Assembly (NCBI RefSeq): GCF_014651115.1
Contig: NZ_BMWG01000036.1
Span: forward strand, 1 to 41,825
Reading direction: 5' to 3'
Length of the DNA: 41,825 nt
Source: Streptomyces inusitatus
Lineage (GTDB): Bacteria; Actinomycetota; Actinomycetes; Streptomycetales; Streptomycetaceae
This document shows, one piece after another, positions 1 to 7,346 of the stretch. The stretch's first letter is position 1. Each line of letters opens with the position of its first letter. The notes under the pieces were generated by a model. That model was not told the DNA's origin and made no database searches. It saw only the letters and a program-made list of their open reading frames with translations. The position numbers and the translations under genes were made by a program.

Positions 1-209
1 CTCCTGCCCCGGCCGAGCCGGCCGCCGAAGCCCCGGCCGTCTCCTCCGGCTACACCACCCCGCCGCCCCGCAGGCGGAGAAGACCGCGCCCGCGCCCGCC
101 GCCGCCGCTTCCGCGCCCTCGGCCCAGCCCGCCGCCCCGGCCCCGGCTCCTGCCCCGGCCGAGCCGGCCGCCGAAGCCCCGGCCGTCTCCTCCGGCTACA
201 CCACCCCGC
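1..209. repeat. 63-bp direct repeat, out of frame, at window start
   Basis: Bases 1-63 are identical to bases 147-209. The offset is 146 bp, not a multiple of three, so the first copy reads in a different frame from the peptidase coding sequence that contains the second copy. Both copies lie in a Pro/Ala-rich linker region. A real tandem duplication would have broken the gene, so a contig-edge assembly artefact is the simpler reading. Confidence 0.85.
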
Positions 210-598
210 TCGCCTCCGCCGCGGTCACCACCGCGTACCGCGCCTCGGGCGCCATGTGGTCCAGCGGCTACCACACCGGCGTCGACTTCGCCGCGCCCAC
301 CGGCACCGCCGTACGGTCCGTCGGCCCGGGCACCGTCGTCTCCGCGGGCTGGGCCGGTGCGTACGGCAACGAGGTCGTCATCCGGCACGCCGACGGAACC
401 CACTCGCAGTACGCCCACCTCTCCTCCCTCTCCGTCTCCGCCGGACAGAGCGTGAGCGGCGGCACCCGGATCGGCCTCTCCGGCTCCACCGGCAACTCCA
501 GCGGCCCTCACCTTCACTTCGAGATCCGCACCGCCGCCGGATACGGCTCGGACATCGACCCGGTGGCGTATCTGCGCCAGCACGGCGTCTCCCTCTGA
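2..598 (+). CDS. M23 family metallopeptidase, 5'-truncated
   Basis: This is the C-terminal part of a secreted cell-wall endopeptidase of the M23 (LytM) family, which cleaves peptidoglycan cross-bridges. A Pro/Ala-rich linker runs to about base 200. It is followed by the zinc domain: HTGVDF near base 274 supplies the first His and Asp ligands, and HLHFEI near 511 is the HxH motif. GNEVVIRHADG and YAHLSS are also typical. The protein ends after SDIDPVAYLRQHGVSL. The signal peptide and any LysM or coiled-coil N-terminus lie outside the window. Frame 2 stays open to base 2, but bases 1-63 duplicate 147-209 out of frame, so the residues read from the first 60 bases should not be trusted. The catalytic domain looks complete and intact. 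Confidence 0.9.
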   Translation, partial: SCPGRAGRRSPGRLLRLHHPAAPQAEKTAPAPAAAASAPSAQPAAPAPAPAPAEPAAEAPAVSSGYTTPLASAAVTTAYRASGAMWSSGYHTGVDFAAPTGTAVRSVGPGTVVSAGWAGAYGNEVVIRHADGTHSQYAHLSSLSVSAGQSVSGGTRIGLSGSTGNSSGPHLHFEIRTAAGYGSDIDPVAYLRQHGVSL

Positions 599-613
599 TC
601 CCTCCGACACACC

Positions 614-652
614 CGAATCCCCTCGTACCGCACCGCGTCGCGAGGGGATTCG
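614..652 (+). terminator. Rho-independent-type hairpin after the M23 gene
   Basis: A perfect 12-bp stem (614-625 with 641-652, arm CGAATCCCCTCG) has a 15-nt loop and begins 15 bp after the peptidase stop. There is only a weak T-run afterwards, as is usual for Streptomyces terminators. Confidence 0.75.
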
Positions 653-757
653 GCCGTATTCCCGTCCGGTGGATATCGTGCGGTGGTATAGATCACCTCC
701 CGTCAACCCCTCCTTACGGTCGCGTAGGTCACATCTGTAAGGACAAGATGAGTTCTT

Positions 758-1549
758 GTGGCAGACGATTCGAGAACAGAGACCAAGGGCGAGATCGGGT
801 CGTACGCGGCGATCGGTGACAGCTTCACCGAGGGCGTCGGAGACCCCGGACCGGACGGGAGCTACATCGGCTGGGCGGACCGCTTCGCGGTTCTCCTCGC
901 CGATCGCAGGCCTGAGCACACATTCCGCTACGCCAATCTGGCGGTGCGGGGCCGTCTCCTCGACCAGATCGTCGCCGAACAGGTGCCGAGGGCCAGGGAA
1001 CTCGCTCCCGACCTGGTGTCGTTCTGTGCCGGGGGCAATGACATCATCCGGCCGGGCAGCGACCCCGACGATGTGGCCGAGCGCTTCGAGCGTGCGGTCG
1101 CCGACCTCACGGGCGCCGTCGGCACGGTGATGGTCACCACCGGATTCGACACCCGCGGGGTGCCGGTCCTGCGTCATCTGCGGGGCAAGGTCGCCACCTA
1201 CACCGCGCACGTACGAGCCATCGCCGACCGGTACGGCTGCCCCGTGCTCGATCTGTGGTCGCTCCGCTCGGTGCAGGACCGGCGTGCCTGGGACGGTGAC
1301 CGGCTCCATCTCTCCCCCGAGGGGCACACCCGGGTCGCCCTCCGCGCCGCCCAGGTGCTGGGGCTCGACATCCCGGCCGACCCCGACCAGCCGTGGCCCC
1401 CGCTGCCCCCGCGCGGCACCCTGGAAGTACGGCGCGACGACATTCACTGGGCCCGTGAGCACCTCGGGCCCTGGATCGGCCGCAGACTGCGCGGCGAGAG
1501 CTCGGGCGACCACATCGAGGCCAAGCGCCCCGATCTGCTCCCGCTCTGA
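758..1549 (+). CDS. SGNH/GDSL-family hydrolase
   Basis: A 263-aa probable esterase or lipase of the SGNH superfamily. Block I is GDSFTEG with the nucleophile Ser (residues about 20-26). Block III is GGND (about residue 93). Block V is DRLHLSPEGH with the Asp/His pair (about residues 185-195), so all four signature residues are present. There is no signal peptide, so it is probably cytoplasmic. The start is the GTG at 758, preceded at 739-744 by AAGGAC. An ATG at 748 is in another frame. It converges on the radical SAM gene, and the two share the hairpin at 1568-1598. The substrate cannot be told from sequence. Confidence 0.88.
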   Translation: MADDSRTETKGEIGSYAAIGDSFTEGVGDPGPDGSYIGWADRFAVLLADRRPEHTFRYANLAVRGRLLDQIVAEQVPRARELAPDLVSFCAGGNDIIRPGSDPDDVAERFERAVADLTGAVGTVMVTTGFDTRGVPVLRHLRGKVATYTAHVRAIADRYGCPVLDLWSLRSVQDRRAWDGDRLHLSPEGHTRVALRAAQVLGLDIPADPDQPWPPLPPRGTLEVRRDDIHWAREHLGPWIGRRLRGESSGDHIEAKRPDLLPL

Positions 1550-1567
1550 GGCACGGCGCCACCTTCG

Positions 1568-1598
1568 GGGCCTCTTGTCCGGACCGGGCAAGAGGCCC
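1568..1598. terminator. Bidirectional hairpin between convergent genes
   Basis: A perfect 10-bp stem (GGGCCTCTTG at 1568-1577 with CAAGAGGCCC at 1589-1598) has an 11-nt loop. It sits 18 bp after the SGNH stop and touches the stop codon of the minus-strand radical SAM gene, so it can serve both transcripts. Confidence 0.75.
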
Positions 1599-2485
1599 TA
1601 CCCATGGCGGCCGATCGTCACGGACACCGGCCCGGCGGGCGGCCGCCGGGCCGGGATTCGCTCCCGCACACCGCCCGCGGAGACGGCGTACAGAGGCAGC
1701 GGCTCCACAAGGGCAAAGCCGCTGTGGGAGGCGCAGACCGCGCGCGGACAGGCCCGGGGCCCCAGCGCCGCGCGGTAGGAACCGTCGTAGAGATTCCCCA
1801 GCTCCTCCCGGACGAAGTGACAGCGGCGCACCGTGCCCTCGCCGTCCACCGAGATCACCGAGGCGCCCGTACGGCAGGGCAGCCCCGCCGACCGGTGCGG
1901 ATCGCGGCTGTAGGGGAAGAGGCCGTCCAGCTCCGTCCACTCGGCGGCCTCCGCGTCCGTGTAGCGGTGCCCGTCCGCCGCGTTCACCCAGAGATAGATG
2001 TGCTCGGGCAGCTCGGCACGGAGCCTGCGGGCCTGCTCCAGATGTTCGGGCAGCCCGACCGTGCCGACGCTGAACCGGACCCCGAGCCGGTGCAGCTCAT
2101 GGCATTTGCCGAGGAAGCGGTCGTAAGGCGTCTGCCCCGGGTGGTAGGTGCACCAGAGCGCGACGCTCTCCCGATCGGCTTCGGCGAGCCAGTCGGTACG
2201 GCAGCTCAGATTGGTCTGGATCGCCACCCGCCGCACCTGCGGCAGCCGGGACAGCTCGACGAGCGCGCGCCGGTACCAGGACCGGGTCAGCCCCTCGCCC
2301 CACGGGGTGAACAGCACCGACAGCCGGTCCTCGGTCCCCGCCGCCGCCCAGGCGGTGAACCGCTCCAGCGCCGCCCGGTCCGCCCGCAGCCGCTCCGTGC
2401 TGTCGCGCCGCTTGGCGAACGGGCAGTACGGACAGTCGTAGTCGCAGGAGGAGAGCGGTCCCCGGTAGAGAACGGTCAGATCCAT
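1598..2485 (-). CDS. STM4011-type radical SAM protein
   Basis: A 295-aa radical S-adenosylmethionine enzyme. The [4Fe-4S] motif is at the N-terminus: Cys14, Cys18 and Cys21 within SSCDYDCPYCPFAKR, a Cx3Cx2C arrangement. The opening MDLTVLYRGPL and the overall length match the family named after Salmonella STM4011, whose reaction is, as far as I know, unassigned. The ATG at 2485 is preferred over the in-frame GTG at 2497 because GAGG in the GTGAGGG upstream fits it as a ribosome site, and the GTG overlaps the stop of the upstream remnant. It was the last gene of an STM4015-4014-4013-4012-4011 operon. Here its upstream partner is only a fragment, so it may have lost its promoter and its functional partners. 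Confidence 0.88.
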   Translation of the reverse strand: MDLTVLYRGPLSSCDYDCPYCPFAKRRDSTERLRADRAALERFTAWAAAGTEDRLSVLFTPWGEGLTRSWYRRALVELSRLPQVRRVAIQTNLSCRTDWLAEADRESVALWCTYHPGQTPYDRFLGKCHELHRLGVRFSVGTVGLPEHLEQARRLRAELPEHIYLWVNAADGHRYTDAEAAEWTELDGLFPYSRDPHRSAGLPCRTGASVISVDGEGTVRRCHFVREELGNLYDGSYRAALGPRACPRAVCASHSGFALVEPLPLYAVSAGGVRERIPARRPPAGPVSVTIGRHG

Positions 2486-2493
2486 GGCGTCCC

Positions 2494-2694
2494 TCACCTC
2501 GGCTCGTACTCGGCCATCGCCGAGCGCACGGACGGCGAGAACAGCTCCGGCCCCAGCGCGTCCGAGTACGCCAGCCCCAGCTCGCTCAGTCTGAGCAGCC
2601 CCGGCTCCGAGGCTCCGTCGAGCCGGCCCAGTTCCGTGAAACGCGCCGGCTCAACCCCGAAGTCGTCCTCCGGACCGGTCCCGAACCGCTCGCC
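2494..2694 (-). pseudogene. STM4012-type radical SAM/HemN-like protein, C-terminal remnant
   Basis: The minus strand from 2694 to the TGA at 2494-2496 reads 66 codons in one frame. They run from GERFGTGPEDDFGV through LRLSELGLAYSDALGPELF to SAMAEYEPR. The winged-helix-like tail resembles the C-terminus of HemN-type STM4012 proteins, and its place just before STM4011 is where STM4012 belongs. An in-frame stop (2695-2697) and unrelated sequence follow upstream, and the radical SAM domain is absent. I infer that the breakpoint of the inserted accessory segment lies near 2695. Confidence 0.75.
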
Positions 2695-2846
2695 TCACTC
2701 TCAGTCGGACGATCCCCGAGGCTGGGTACAGGCAGCGAGCGGTAGGGCGGCTGTGAGCTTGCCCGCATGTGCGGAGCGTGTTCCGTGCGCCACTGGTGGC
2801 TCAGCCTGTGATGCGGCAACAGCGGCGTCAGACCGATACCGCTTGG

Positions 2847-3026
2847 TCAACCCGTTCCGGCCGTGCGCGGGGTCTGGTGGCAGGGGTGGGCGCAGCGGAT
2901 CGTGAGGATCGGTGTCTCGGCCGGAGACTGATGCGGGAGGCGTATCTCCTGTGGGCCGGGGCACAGTTCGCACTCGCCGGGGCGGCACTCCGGGGTGAGC
3001 CGCTGCTGCCGGGCCGGGGTGGTCAT
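2847..3026 (-). CDS. Small Cys-rich protein translationally coupled to phosphatase
   Basis: A 59-aa protein that I do not recognise. It starts MTTPARQQRLTPECRPG and has four cysteines: Cys14 and Cys19/Cys22 in a CRPGECELC cluster, then Cys45 and Cys49 with His near them (RCAHPCH). This could bind a metal, but that is inference. The ATG at 3024-3026 overlaps the TGA of the upstream phosphatase gene (ATGA), which suggests translational coupling and supports a real gene despite its size. It is the last gene of the accessory run that replaces STM4012-4014. Confidence 0.55.
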   Translation of the reverse strand: MTTPARQQRLTPECRPGECELCPGPQEIRLPHQSPAETPILTIRCAHPCHQTPRTAGTG

Positions 3027-3700
3027 CGGGCGGGTCGCCGGAACTCCCGCACGGGCCTGTTGGCGCTGATGACGAGGGTTGTCGCGTCGTCGCGTTCCCC
3101 CTTCGTGTCCGGCCCGGCCGCCGCGACGAGGGCGTCGGCGAGGGCCTGCGGATCGGCGGTGTGCTCGCGGGCGAGGGCCTCCAGCCTGTCGCGGCCCGGG
3201 TCGGCCCCGTCGGAGAGGAGGATCAGCAGTTCCTCCGGCGGTGCGCCGGACGGGACCACGGTCGGCGCGACGGCGGTCGCGAGGGAGACGTGAAGGCGCT
3301 CGCCCACTCCCTGGGGGACCGTCCGCGCGATCAGATGCCGGCCGTCCCAGCCGTACGCCACGGCATCGCCCGCCACGCAGATCTCGACGTCCCGTCCGGG
3401 GCAGACGACCGCGACGACCACGGCCCCGTCCGGCCCGGCCCCGGGCACGGGCTCCGCCACGAGCGCGGCAGCCGTCAGCACCCCCGCGACCGCCCCCTTC
3501 CGCGCCCCGATCGCCGCCGCCGCCCACGCCAGACGCTCCGCCAGCACAGGCGCGCCCTCGTCGTGCCCGGCCAGATCGACCAGAGCGGCCGCGACCGTGC
3601 CGTCCGACGCGGTGAACACGGACACGGCGTCCGCATTGTTCGGACCAGTGCCCTGCCGAGTGGCAACGAAAACAGTGCCGAGCGGTTCGGTGCGGGACAT
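3023..3700 (-). CDS. PP2C-like Ser/Thr phosphatase-type protein
   Basis: A 225-aa protein with a PP2C-like fold. NADAV (about residue 22) is in the position of the first metal-binding segment, ALVDLAGHDEGA (about 38-49) replaces the usual DGhGG, and LLSDGAD and ERDDATTLVI near the C-terminus match motifs 8 and 11. The GxG after the second Asp is altered (LAGH), so activity is uncertain. The start is the ATG at 3700, with GAGAG nine bases upstream; a longer ORF to 3793 has no supporting features. It is followed, with a 4-bp overlap, by the 59-aa Cys protein. It lies 92 bp downstream of the resolvase-like gene, on the same strand. Confidence 0.7.
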   Translation of the reverse strand: MSRTEPLGTVFVATRQGTGPNNADAVSVFTASDGTVAAALVDLAGHDEGAPVLAERLAWAAAAIGARKGAVAGVLTAAALVAEPVPGAGPDGAVVVAVVCPGRDVEICVAGDAVAYGWDGRHLIARTVPQGVGERLHVSLATAVAPTVVPSGAPPEELLILLSDGADPGRDRLEALAREHTADPQALADALVAAAGPDTKGERDDATTLVISANRPVREFRRPAR

Positions 3701-3792
3701 GAGTGCTCTCACGATCGTGTTCGGGGTGGTTGGGGCGGCGGGAGCGGAGCGCGGCAGCCGGATGTGGGAACGGGTACAGGGGCTGAGGCTCA

Positions 3793-4548
3793 TCAGCCGT
3801 GCGCGAGGTTCTGGTAGTGGTTCGTGAGGGAGAAGGTGGAGCGAGCCAGCCGCCGGGCGTGCTGGTAGGAGGCGTCCGGGCCGAAGCCGGGCGGCGTGAT
3901 GAACCGCCGCCTCGCCTCGTTCAGGCCCACCCGGGCGACAAGGACCGCAGGATCTTCGGGAGCGGACCGCTCGACACGCTGCGCGACCTCGCCGATCAAC
4001 AGCTCCACATGACCGCGCAGCAGTTCCGTCAGCGCCGCCAGCTCGTTCTCCGGCAGCTCGCCGCCGGAGACGAGGAGCCGCCGTGCGTTTCCCTGCATCG
4101 TGGGGAGGTCGAGCGGTTGTTCAACGTCCTGGGATCGCGCCTGCGGCCGTCGGGCGTTGAGGGGGCGCGTCTCAGCCGCGTCGCTCTCCCCGGCGGTTGT
4201 CTCTGTGTGCCCGCCCACCTCAAGGACACGGTGCCGCAGGGCGATCCTGTACTCGCCTTCGCGGTTGAGGCGATCCCAGTCGTGGATCAGACAGACGGCA
4301 GGGCCCGAGGCGAGCCCCATCGCCGTGCACAGGCCATCCAACAGCGGCCGATGGTGGAACGAGAGGGCATTGTCCCCAAGATCCACCCACGTTCCCGCGA
4401 TGGTCCACCCCCGGCGCTCTGCATACTGCCGGCAGTGGTCCAGACGTTCTTCGAGGAGCCCTCCGGCCAGTGTGGCGTGCCTGTCGTAGATGAAGGCGTG
4501 GGTTGCCACTCCGGGCTCCCCGGCAGGTGTGGCCTGTTCGTTCGTCAT
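3793..4548 (-). CDS. Resolvase-like N-terminus fused to DUF6415-like C-terminus
   Basis: A 251-aa protein. Residues about 17-120 follow the serine-recombinase N-terminal pattern: IYDRHAT, a CRQYAERRGW helix, DNALSFHHRPLLDGL and DRLNR. However, the catalytic Ser of the YxRxS motif is Ala25. The C-terminal half (about 165-251: LTELLRGHVELLIGEVA, EARRRF, HARRLAR, TNHYQNL) looks like DUF6415, a family found beside Streptomyces regulators and biosynthetic genes. The fold therefore probably has a non-catalytic role, for example in binding or regulation. The ATG at 4548 has GGAGAG at good spacing; the longer ORF to 4965 overlaps the divergent regulator and is rejected. Confidence 0.7.
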   Translation of the reverse strand: MTNEQATPAGEPGVATHAFIYDRHATLAGGLLEERLDHCRQYAERRGWTIAGTWVDLGDNALSFHHRPLLDGLCTAMGLASGPAVCLIHDWDRLNREGEYRIALRHRVLEVGGHTETTAGESDAAETRPLNARRPQARSQDVEQPLDLPTMQGNARRLLVSGGELPENELAALTELLRGHVELLIGEVAQRVERSAPEDPAVLVARVGLNEARRRFITPPGFGPDASYQHARRLARSTFSLTNHYQNLAHG

Positions 4549-4638
4549 CGTGCGTCTCTCCGAACCGACTCGGTGTGGACGAGACGATCCTGGGCGTGCA
4601 GCCCCGCCAACCTCATACAGCCCTGAAGGCTTCCGGCG

Positions 4639-4644
4639 TATATT
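4639..4644 (+). promoter_or_regulatory. Probable -10 box, leaderless transcript of the XRE gene
   Basis: TATATT lies with its last base six bases before the ATG at 4651, so the predicted transcription start falls on or next to the start codon. No Shine-Dalgarno sequence precedes that ATG. No convincing -35 box is seen. Confidence 0.5.
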
Positions 4645-4650
4645 CCAGTC

Positions 4651-5694
4651 ATGAGCGGTAAGGCACCGTGGACGGACGTGAGGCTGCGTGCCGCATGGGC
4701 ACGTGGAGACTGGGCCGCTGTCCTGCGCGAATTTCGCCGCGCGACAGGTAGGACGCAGCAGGCGCTCGAAGCACTGATCGGCATGCCGCAGCCTCATATT
4801 TCCGCCATCGAGTCCGGCCGCAGGCAGGTGAAGACCGCAGTGGTGAAGGCTCGCATCACCGAGGGGCTGAAGGTGCCGGACGAGCTGATGGACGTTGGTC
4901 AGACCAAGGAGTACGGAGACTGGTCGCCTTCCGGCGAACTGCGGGAACGGATCGCCCACGGACACCGGACCGGACGAACGGACCTGCGCACCGCCCGTTG
5001 GATCGGCGAGGTTCTCGCGACCCAGCGCTGCGCGGAGGACGAGGTGGGAGGCAACGAATTATGGGCGGTGGTGCGCAGCCAGACGGATGCGGTCACCCGC
5101 TTGATCCCCGGAACATCCGGGGACATCGCAGATCAACTCATGGGTCTGGCATCGGAACACGCGCACTGGCTGTCCTGGGTGGCGTGGCAGAACAAGAAGT
5201 TCGGGGCCGCGCTCTCCTGGCTGGACATCGCACACGGGTGGGCCGCCGACGCCGCACTCGCCGATATGACGAGTTGGCTTCACCGGGTGAGGGCCAACTA
5301 TGCCCGGAAACACGGCGATCCCGTACGAGCGCTGCGGACGGCAGAGTCAGCACGCGGCATCGTCGGTCTGTCACCTGCCGCGTCATCCGTCGCAGCGCAT
5401 GAAGCGTCGCTCGCCGCCGCCGCCGTCGGCGAGCGTGACCGGGCGCTGCGGCTTGCCGAGCAAGCTGCCGGCGATGCCGCGCGGGTCCCTGACGAGGGCG
5501 ACCGCCCGGGTTGGCTCTACTGGCTCACTCCCACCCGGGCGGCGCTCCATGCCGCGGATACGGCCTATGCCTGCCACCGGTGGCAGGAAGCCGCAGCGGG
5601 CATCAGCGAGGTACTTCCGGGCCTGGAGGGGTACCCGCGAGACCACGCCCACTATCGCTCCCGCATGGAAGACGCCCTGCGGCGGAGCCGTTGA
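4651..5694 (+). CDS. XRE-family regulator with TPR-like C-terminal domain
   Basis: A 347-aa protein. The N-terminal helix-turn-helix spans residues about 23-75 (LREFRRATGRTQQALEALIGMPQPHISAIESGRR, read in two parts, with the recognition helix at QPHISAIE). The remainder is alpha-helical and Ala/Arg-rich, with WLDIAHGWAADAALADM, ALRTAESARG and RALRLAEQAAGDAA blocks like the TPR-type sensor domains of Streptomyces XRE regulators. It is divergent from the resolvase-like/DUF6415 gene with 102 bp between the starts, so it probably controls that operon. The start lacks a ribosome site and is probably leaderless. It ends just before the left edge of the STM4015 gene. Confidence 0.85.
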   Translation: MSGKAPWTDVRLRAAWARGDWAAVLREFRRATGRTQQALEALIGMPQPHISAIESGRRQVKTAVVKARITEGLKVPDELMDVGQTKEYGDWSPSGELRERIAHGHRTGRTDLRTARWIGEVLATQRCAEDEVGGNELWAVVRSQTDAVTRLIPGTSGDIADQLMGLASEHAHWLSWVAWQNKKFGAALSWLDIAHGWAADAALADMTSWLHRVRANYARKHGDPVRALRTAESARGIVGLSPAASSVAAHEASLAAAAVGERDRALRLAEQAAGDAARVPDEGDRPGWLYWLTPTRAALHAADTAYACHRWQEAAAGISEVLPGLEGYPRDHAHYRSRMEDALRRSR

Positions 5695-5745
5695 CCCCCT
5701 CGGCGGGATCCATTTTCAGGACGCCAGGGGCCCGAGGCGGTTTCC

Positions 5746-5763
5746 GAGCCGGTTCACCGGCTC
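5746..5763. terminator. Hairpin between XRE and STM4015 genes
   Basis: A perfect 8-bp stem (GAGCCGGT/ACCGGCTC) with a 2-nt centre overlaps the stop of the minus-strand STM4015 gene and lies 51 bp after the plus-strand XRE stop. It has no T-run. Confidence 0.45.
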
Positions 5764-6721
5764 ACTCCGCCACGGCGGTGTACCGGTGGTCTTCCCGGCC
5801 GTCCGGGTCGGGGATCTCGTGCCCGTCGGCGAGGTCGACTTCGACGCCCGCCGGCTCCAGGGCCCCGGCCAGCCGCTTCGCCATCGCCTCGCCGATGAAG
5901 TGGTGGTGCAGATCCAGCTTCTTCAGATGGGTGAGCGGCTGGCCGCCCAGCAGGGCCTGCGCACCCTCGTCGCCCAGGGTGCCCATGGACAGATCGAGGC
6001 TCTCCAGCCGGGCGACGACGGGAGCGCCGGCGAGCCCGTCGGCGATCAGGTCCTGCATGTCGCTGTTGCGCAGCGCCAGATGGGTCAGCCGGGGCAGCCG
6101 GGTGCCGGTGAGGAACGGCTCCAGGTCGCGGATCTCCGCCGTCGCCCCGTACTCCGAGGTGCCGAGCCAGAGGTCGAGCCGCTCCAGCGACGGCAGCTCG
6201 CTCGCCGCGATCCCTCGCACGACCTCGCCGTCCAGCCCGCCGGTCTCGACGGTGAGCGAACGGAGCCGCTTGTGCCGCACCGGGGGGAAGACCAGGTCCT
6301 GACCGCCGCGGACCCCGAACTCCAGCAGCTCCGGATAGGCGTCGAGCAGTGGTGTCACCAGGCCCTGGTTGATCCACGAGATCTCGCACTGCTCACCGGT
6401 GATGTCACCGAGGAACAGCGCCCGCAGCGCCGGGAACCGCCCGGCGGCCCCGGCCAGCGCCTCGACGACGGGCGCGGAGCCGCTGTCGTACGGCTCCAGC
6501 CACATCCCGACGATCAGAGCCCGCACCTCGGAGGTGTCGACCGAGGCGGCGAAGCGCTCGAAGGCGCTCGTCCACTTCTCGTCGGAATTCTCTCCGTACT
6601 CGTCGACGGCGATGCGCCAGGCCACGGTGGACGCGGGCGGCAGCTTCGCCTCGAAGCCGGCTTCGGGGAAGTCGAACACGGGCAGGCCGTGCAGCTCCTG
6701 CAGATGCTCCGAAATGGTCAT
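5762..6721 (-). CDS. STM4015-type leucine-rich-repeat protein
   Basis: A 319-aa protein beginning MTISEHLQELHGLPVFDFP, the characteristic opening of STM4015-family proteins. From about residue 110 it holds leucine-rich repeats: LRSLTVETGGL, LERLDLWLG, LTHLALRNSDMQDL, LESLDLSMGTLGDEGAQAL and LKKLDLHHHFIGEAMAKRL. It ends with an acidic tail that includes HEIPDPDGR. The role of the family is unknown; LRRs suggest protein binding. The ATG at 6721 has TGGAG nine bases upstream. In an intact cluster this is the first gene, followed by STM4014-4011. Here the next three are gone and unrelated genes follow. The promoter region (6722-6903) is shared with the divergent QGDV gene. Confidence 0.85.
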   Translation of the reverse strand: MTISEHLQELHGLPVFDFPEAGFEAKLPPASTVAWRIAVDEYGENSDEKWTSAFERFAASVDTSEVRALIVGMWLEPYDSGSAPVVEALAGAAGRFPALRALFLGDITGEQCEISWINQGLVTPLLDAYPELLEFGVRGGQDLVFPPVRHKRLRSLTVETGGLDGEVVRGIAASELPSLERLDLWLGTSEYGATAEIRDLEPFLTGTRLPRLTHLALRNSDMQDLIADGLAGAPVVARLESLDLSMGTLGDEGAQALLGGQPLTHLKKLDLHHHFIGEAMAKRLAGALEPAGVEVDLADGHEIPDPDGREDHRYTAVAE

Positions 6722-6770
6722 GGCGTACGACTCCAGACACCGGGCGGCGTTGATCGGCTGGTTGGGAGAA

Positions 6771-6840
6771 GTTGTACCAAGCCGCACTGACAACGCCCGC
6801 CGGGGGGCCGGTCCCGAGCCGTGCGGAGCCGCGTTGTCAG
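6771..6840. promoter_or_regulatory. GTTGT half-site cluster in divergent promoter region
   Basis: A perfect 10-bp inverted repeat, CTGACAACGC (6787-6796) and GCGTTGTCAG (6831-6840), is spaced by 34 bp. A further GTTGT at 6771-6775 pairs with ACAAC at 6790-6794. The cluster lies between the start of the STM4015 gene and the divergent gene at 6904, where an operator or twin promoters would be expected. Confidence 0.5.
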
Positions 6841-6903
6841 ACCCGGCCGTTAGCGTTTTCGGCAGTTCGGCGCACTCGGCGCCGGACGTTCGAGGGGAGA
6901 GCC

Positions 6904-7230
6904 ATGTACCGGCAGGGAGATGTGCTGATCGTGCCCGTCGCACAGGAGGCCGTGCCGCCGCATGTCCTCGCCGCCCGGGGCGAGTCGAGGGACGCGCGGG
7001 GACGGCTGGTGCTCGCGCTCGGCGAGGTCACCGGCCACGCCCATGCCGTGCCCGGCCCCGGCCGGCTGGTGCGCGAGCCGGGTCCGTTCGGCCCGATGGT
7101 CCTCCATCTGCCGGAAGGCGGCCGGGTGGTCCACGAGGAGCACGCCGTGATCGCACTGCCCCGGGGCTGGTACCGCGTGCTGCGCCAGCGCGAGTATCTG
7201 CCGGGCTCCGTCCGCGTCGTCGCCGACTGA
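6904..7230 (+). CDS. Small QGDV-type conserved protein upstream of DUF6745 gene
   Basis: A 108-aa protein starting MYRQGDVLIVPV, with LALGEVTGHAHAV in the middle and EEHAVIALPRGWYRVLRQREY near the C-terminus. The pattern is a compact beta-rich domain with conserved His residues. I recognise the sequence type as one found next to DUF6745 genes, but no function is known to me. GAGGGGAG at 6890-6897 is an excellent ribosome site for the ATG at 6904. The DUF6745 gene starts 116 bp downstream on the same strand, so the two probably act together. Confidence 0.75.
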   Translation: MYRQGDVLIVPVAQEAVPPHVLAARGESRDARGRLVLALGEVTGHAHAVPGPGRLVREPGPFGPMVLHLPEGGRVVHEEHAVIALPRGWYRVLRQREYLPGSVRVVAD

Positions 7231-7346
7231 CCGGCCTCCGCCACTCATTCGGCATCACTGACACCACCAGCGTCACCGGCACCATCCGCGATTGAGCACC
7301 ACACCGATCGAACAGCGCAGAGCGCAGAGTAGGGACGGGGAGACAC

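Noticed and set aside
4549..4965. Extended start for the resolvase-like protein at 4965
   Set aside because: The extra residues overlap the divergent XRE gene, and GGAGAG precedes the ATG at 4548.
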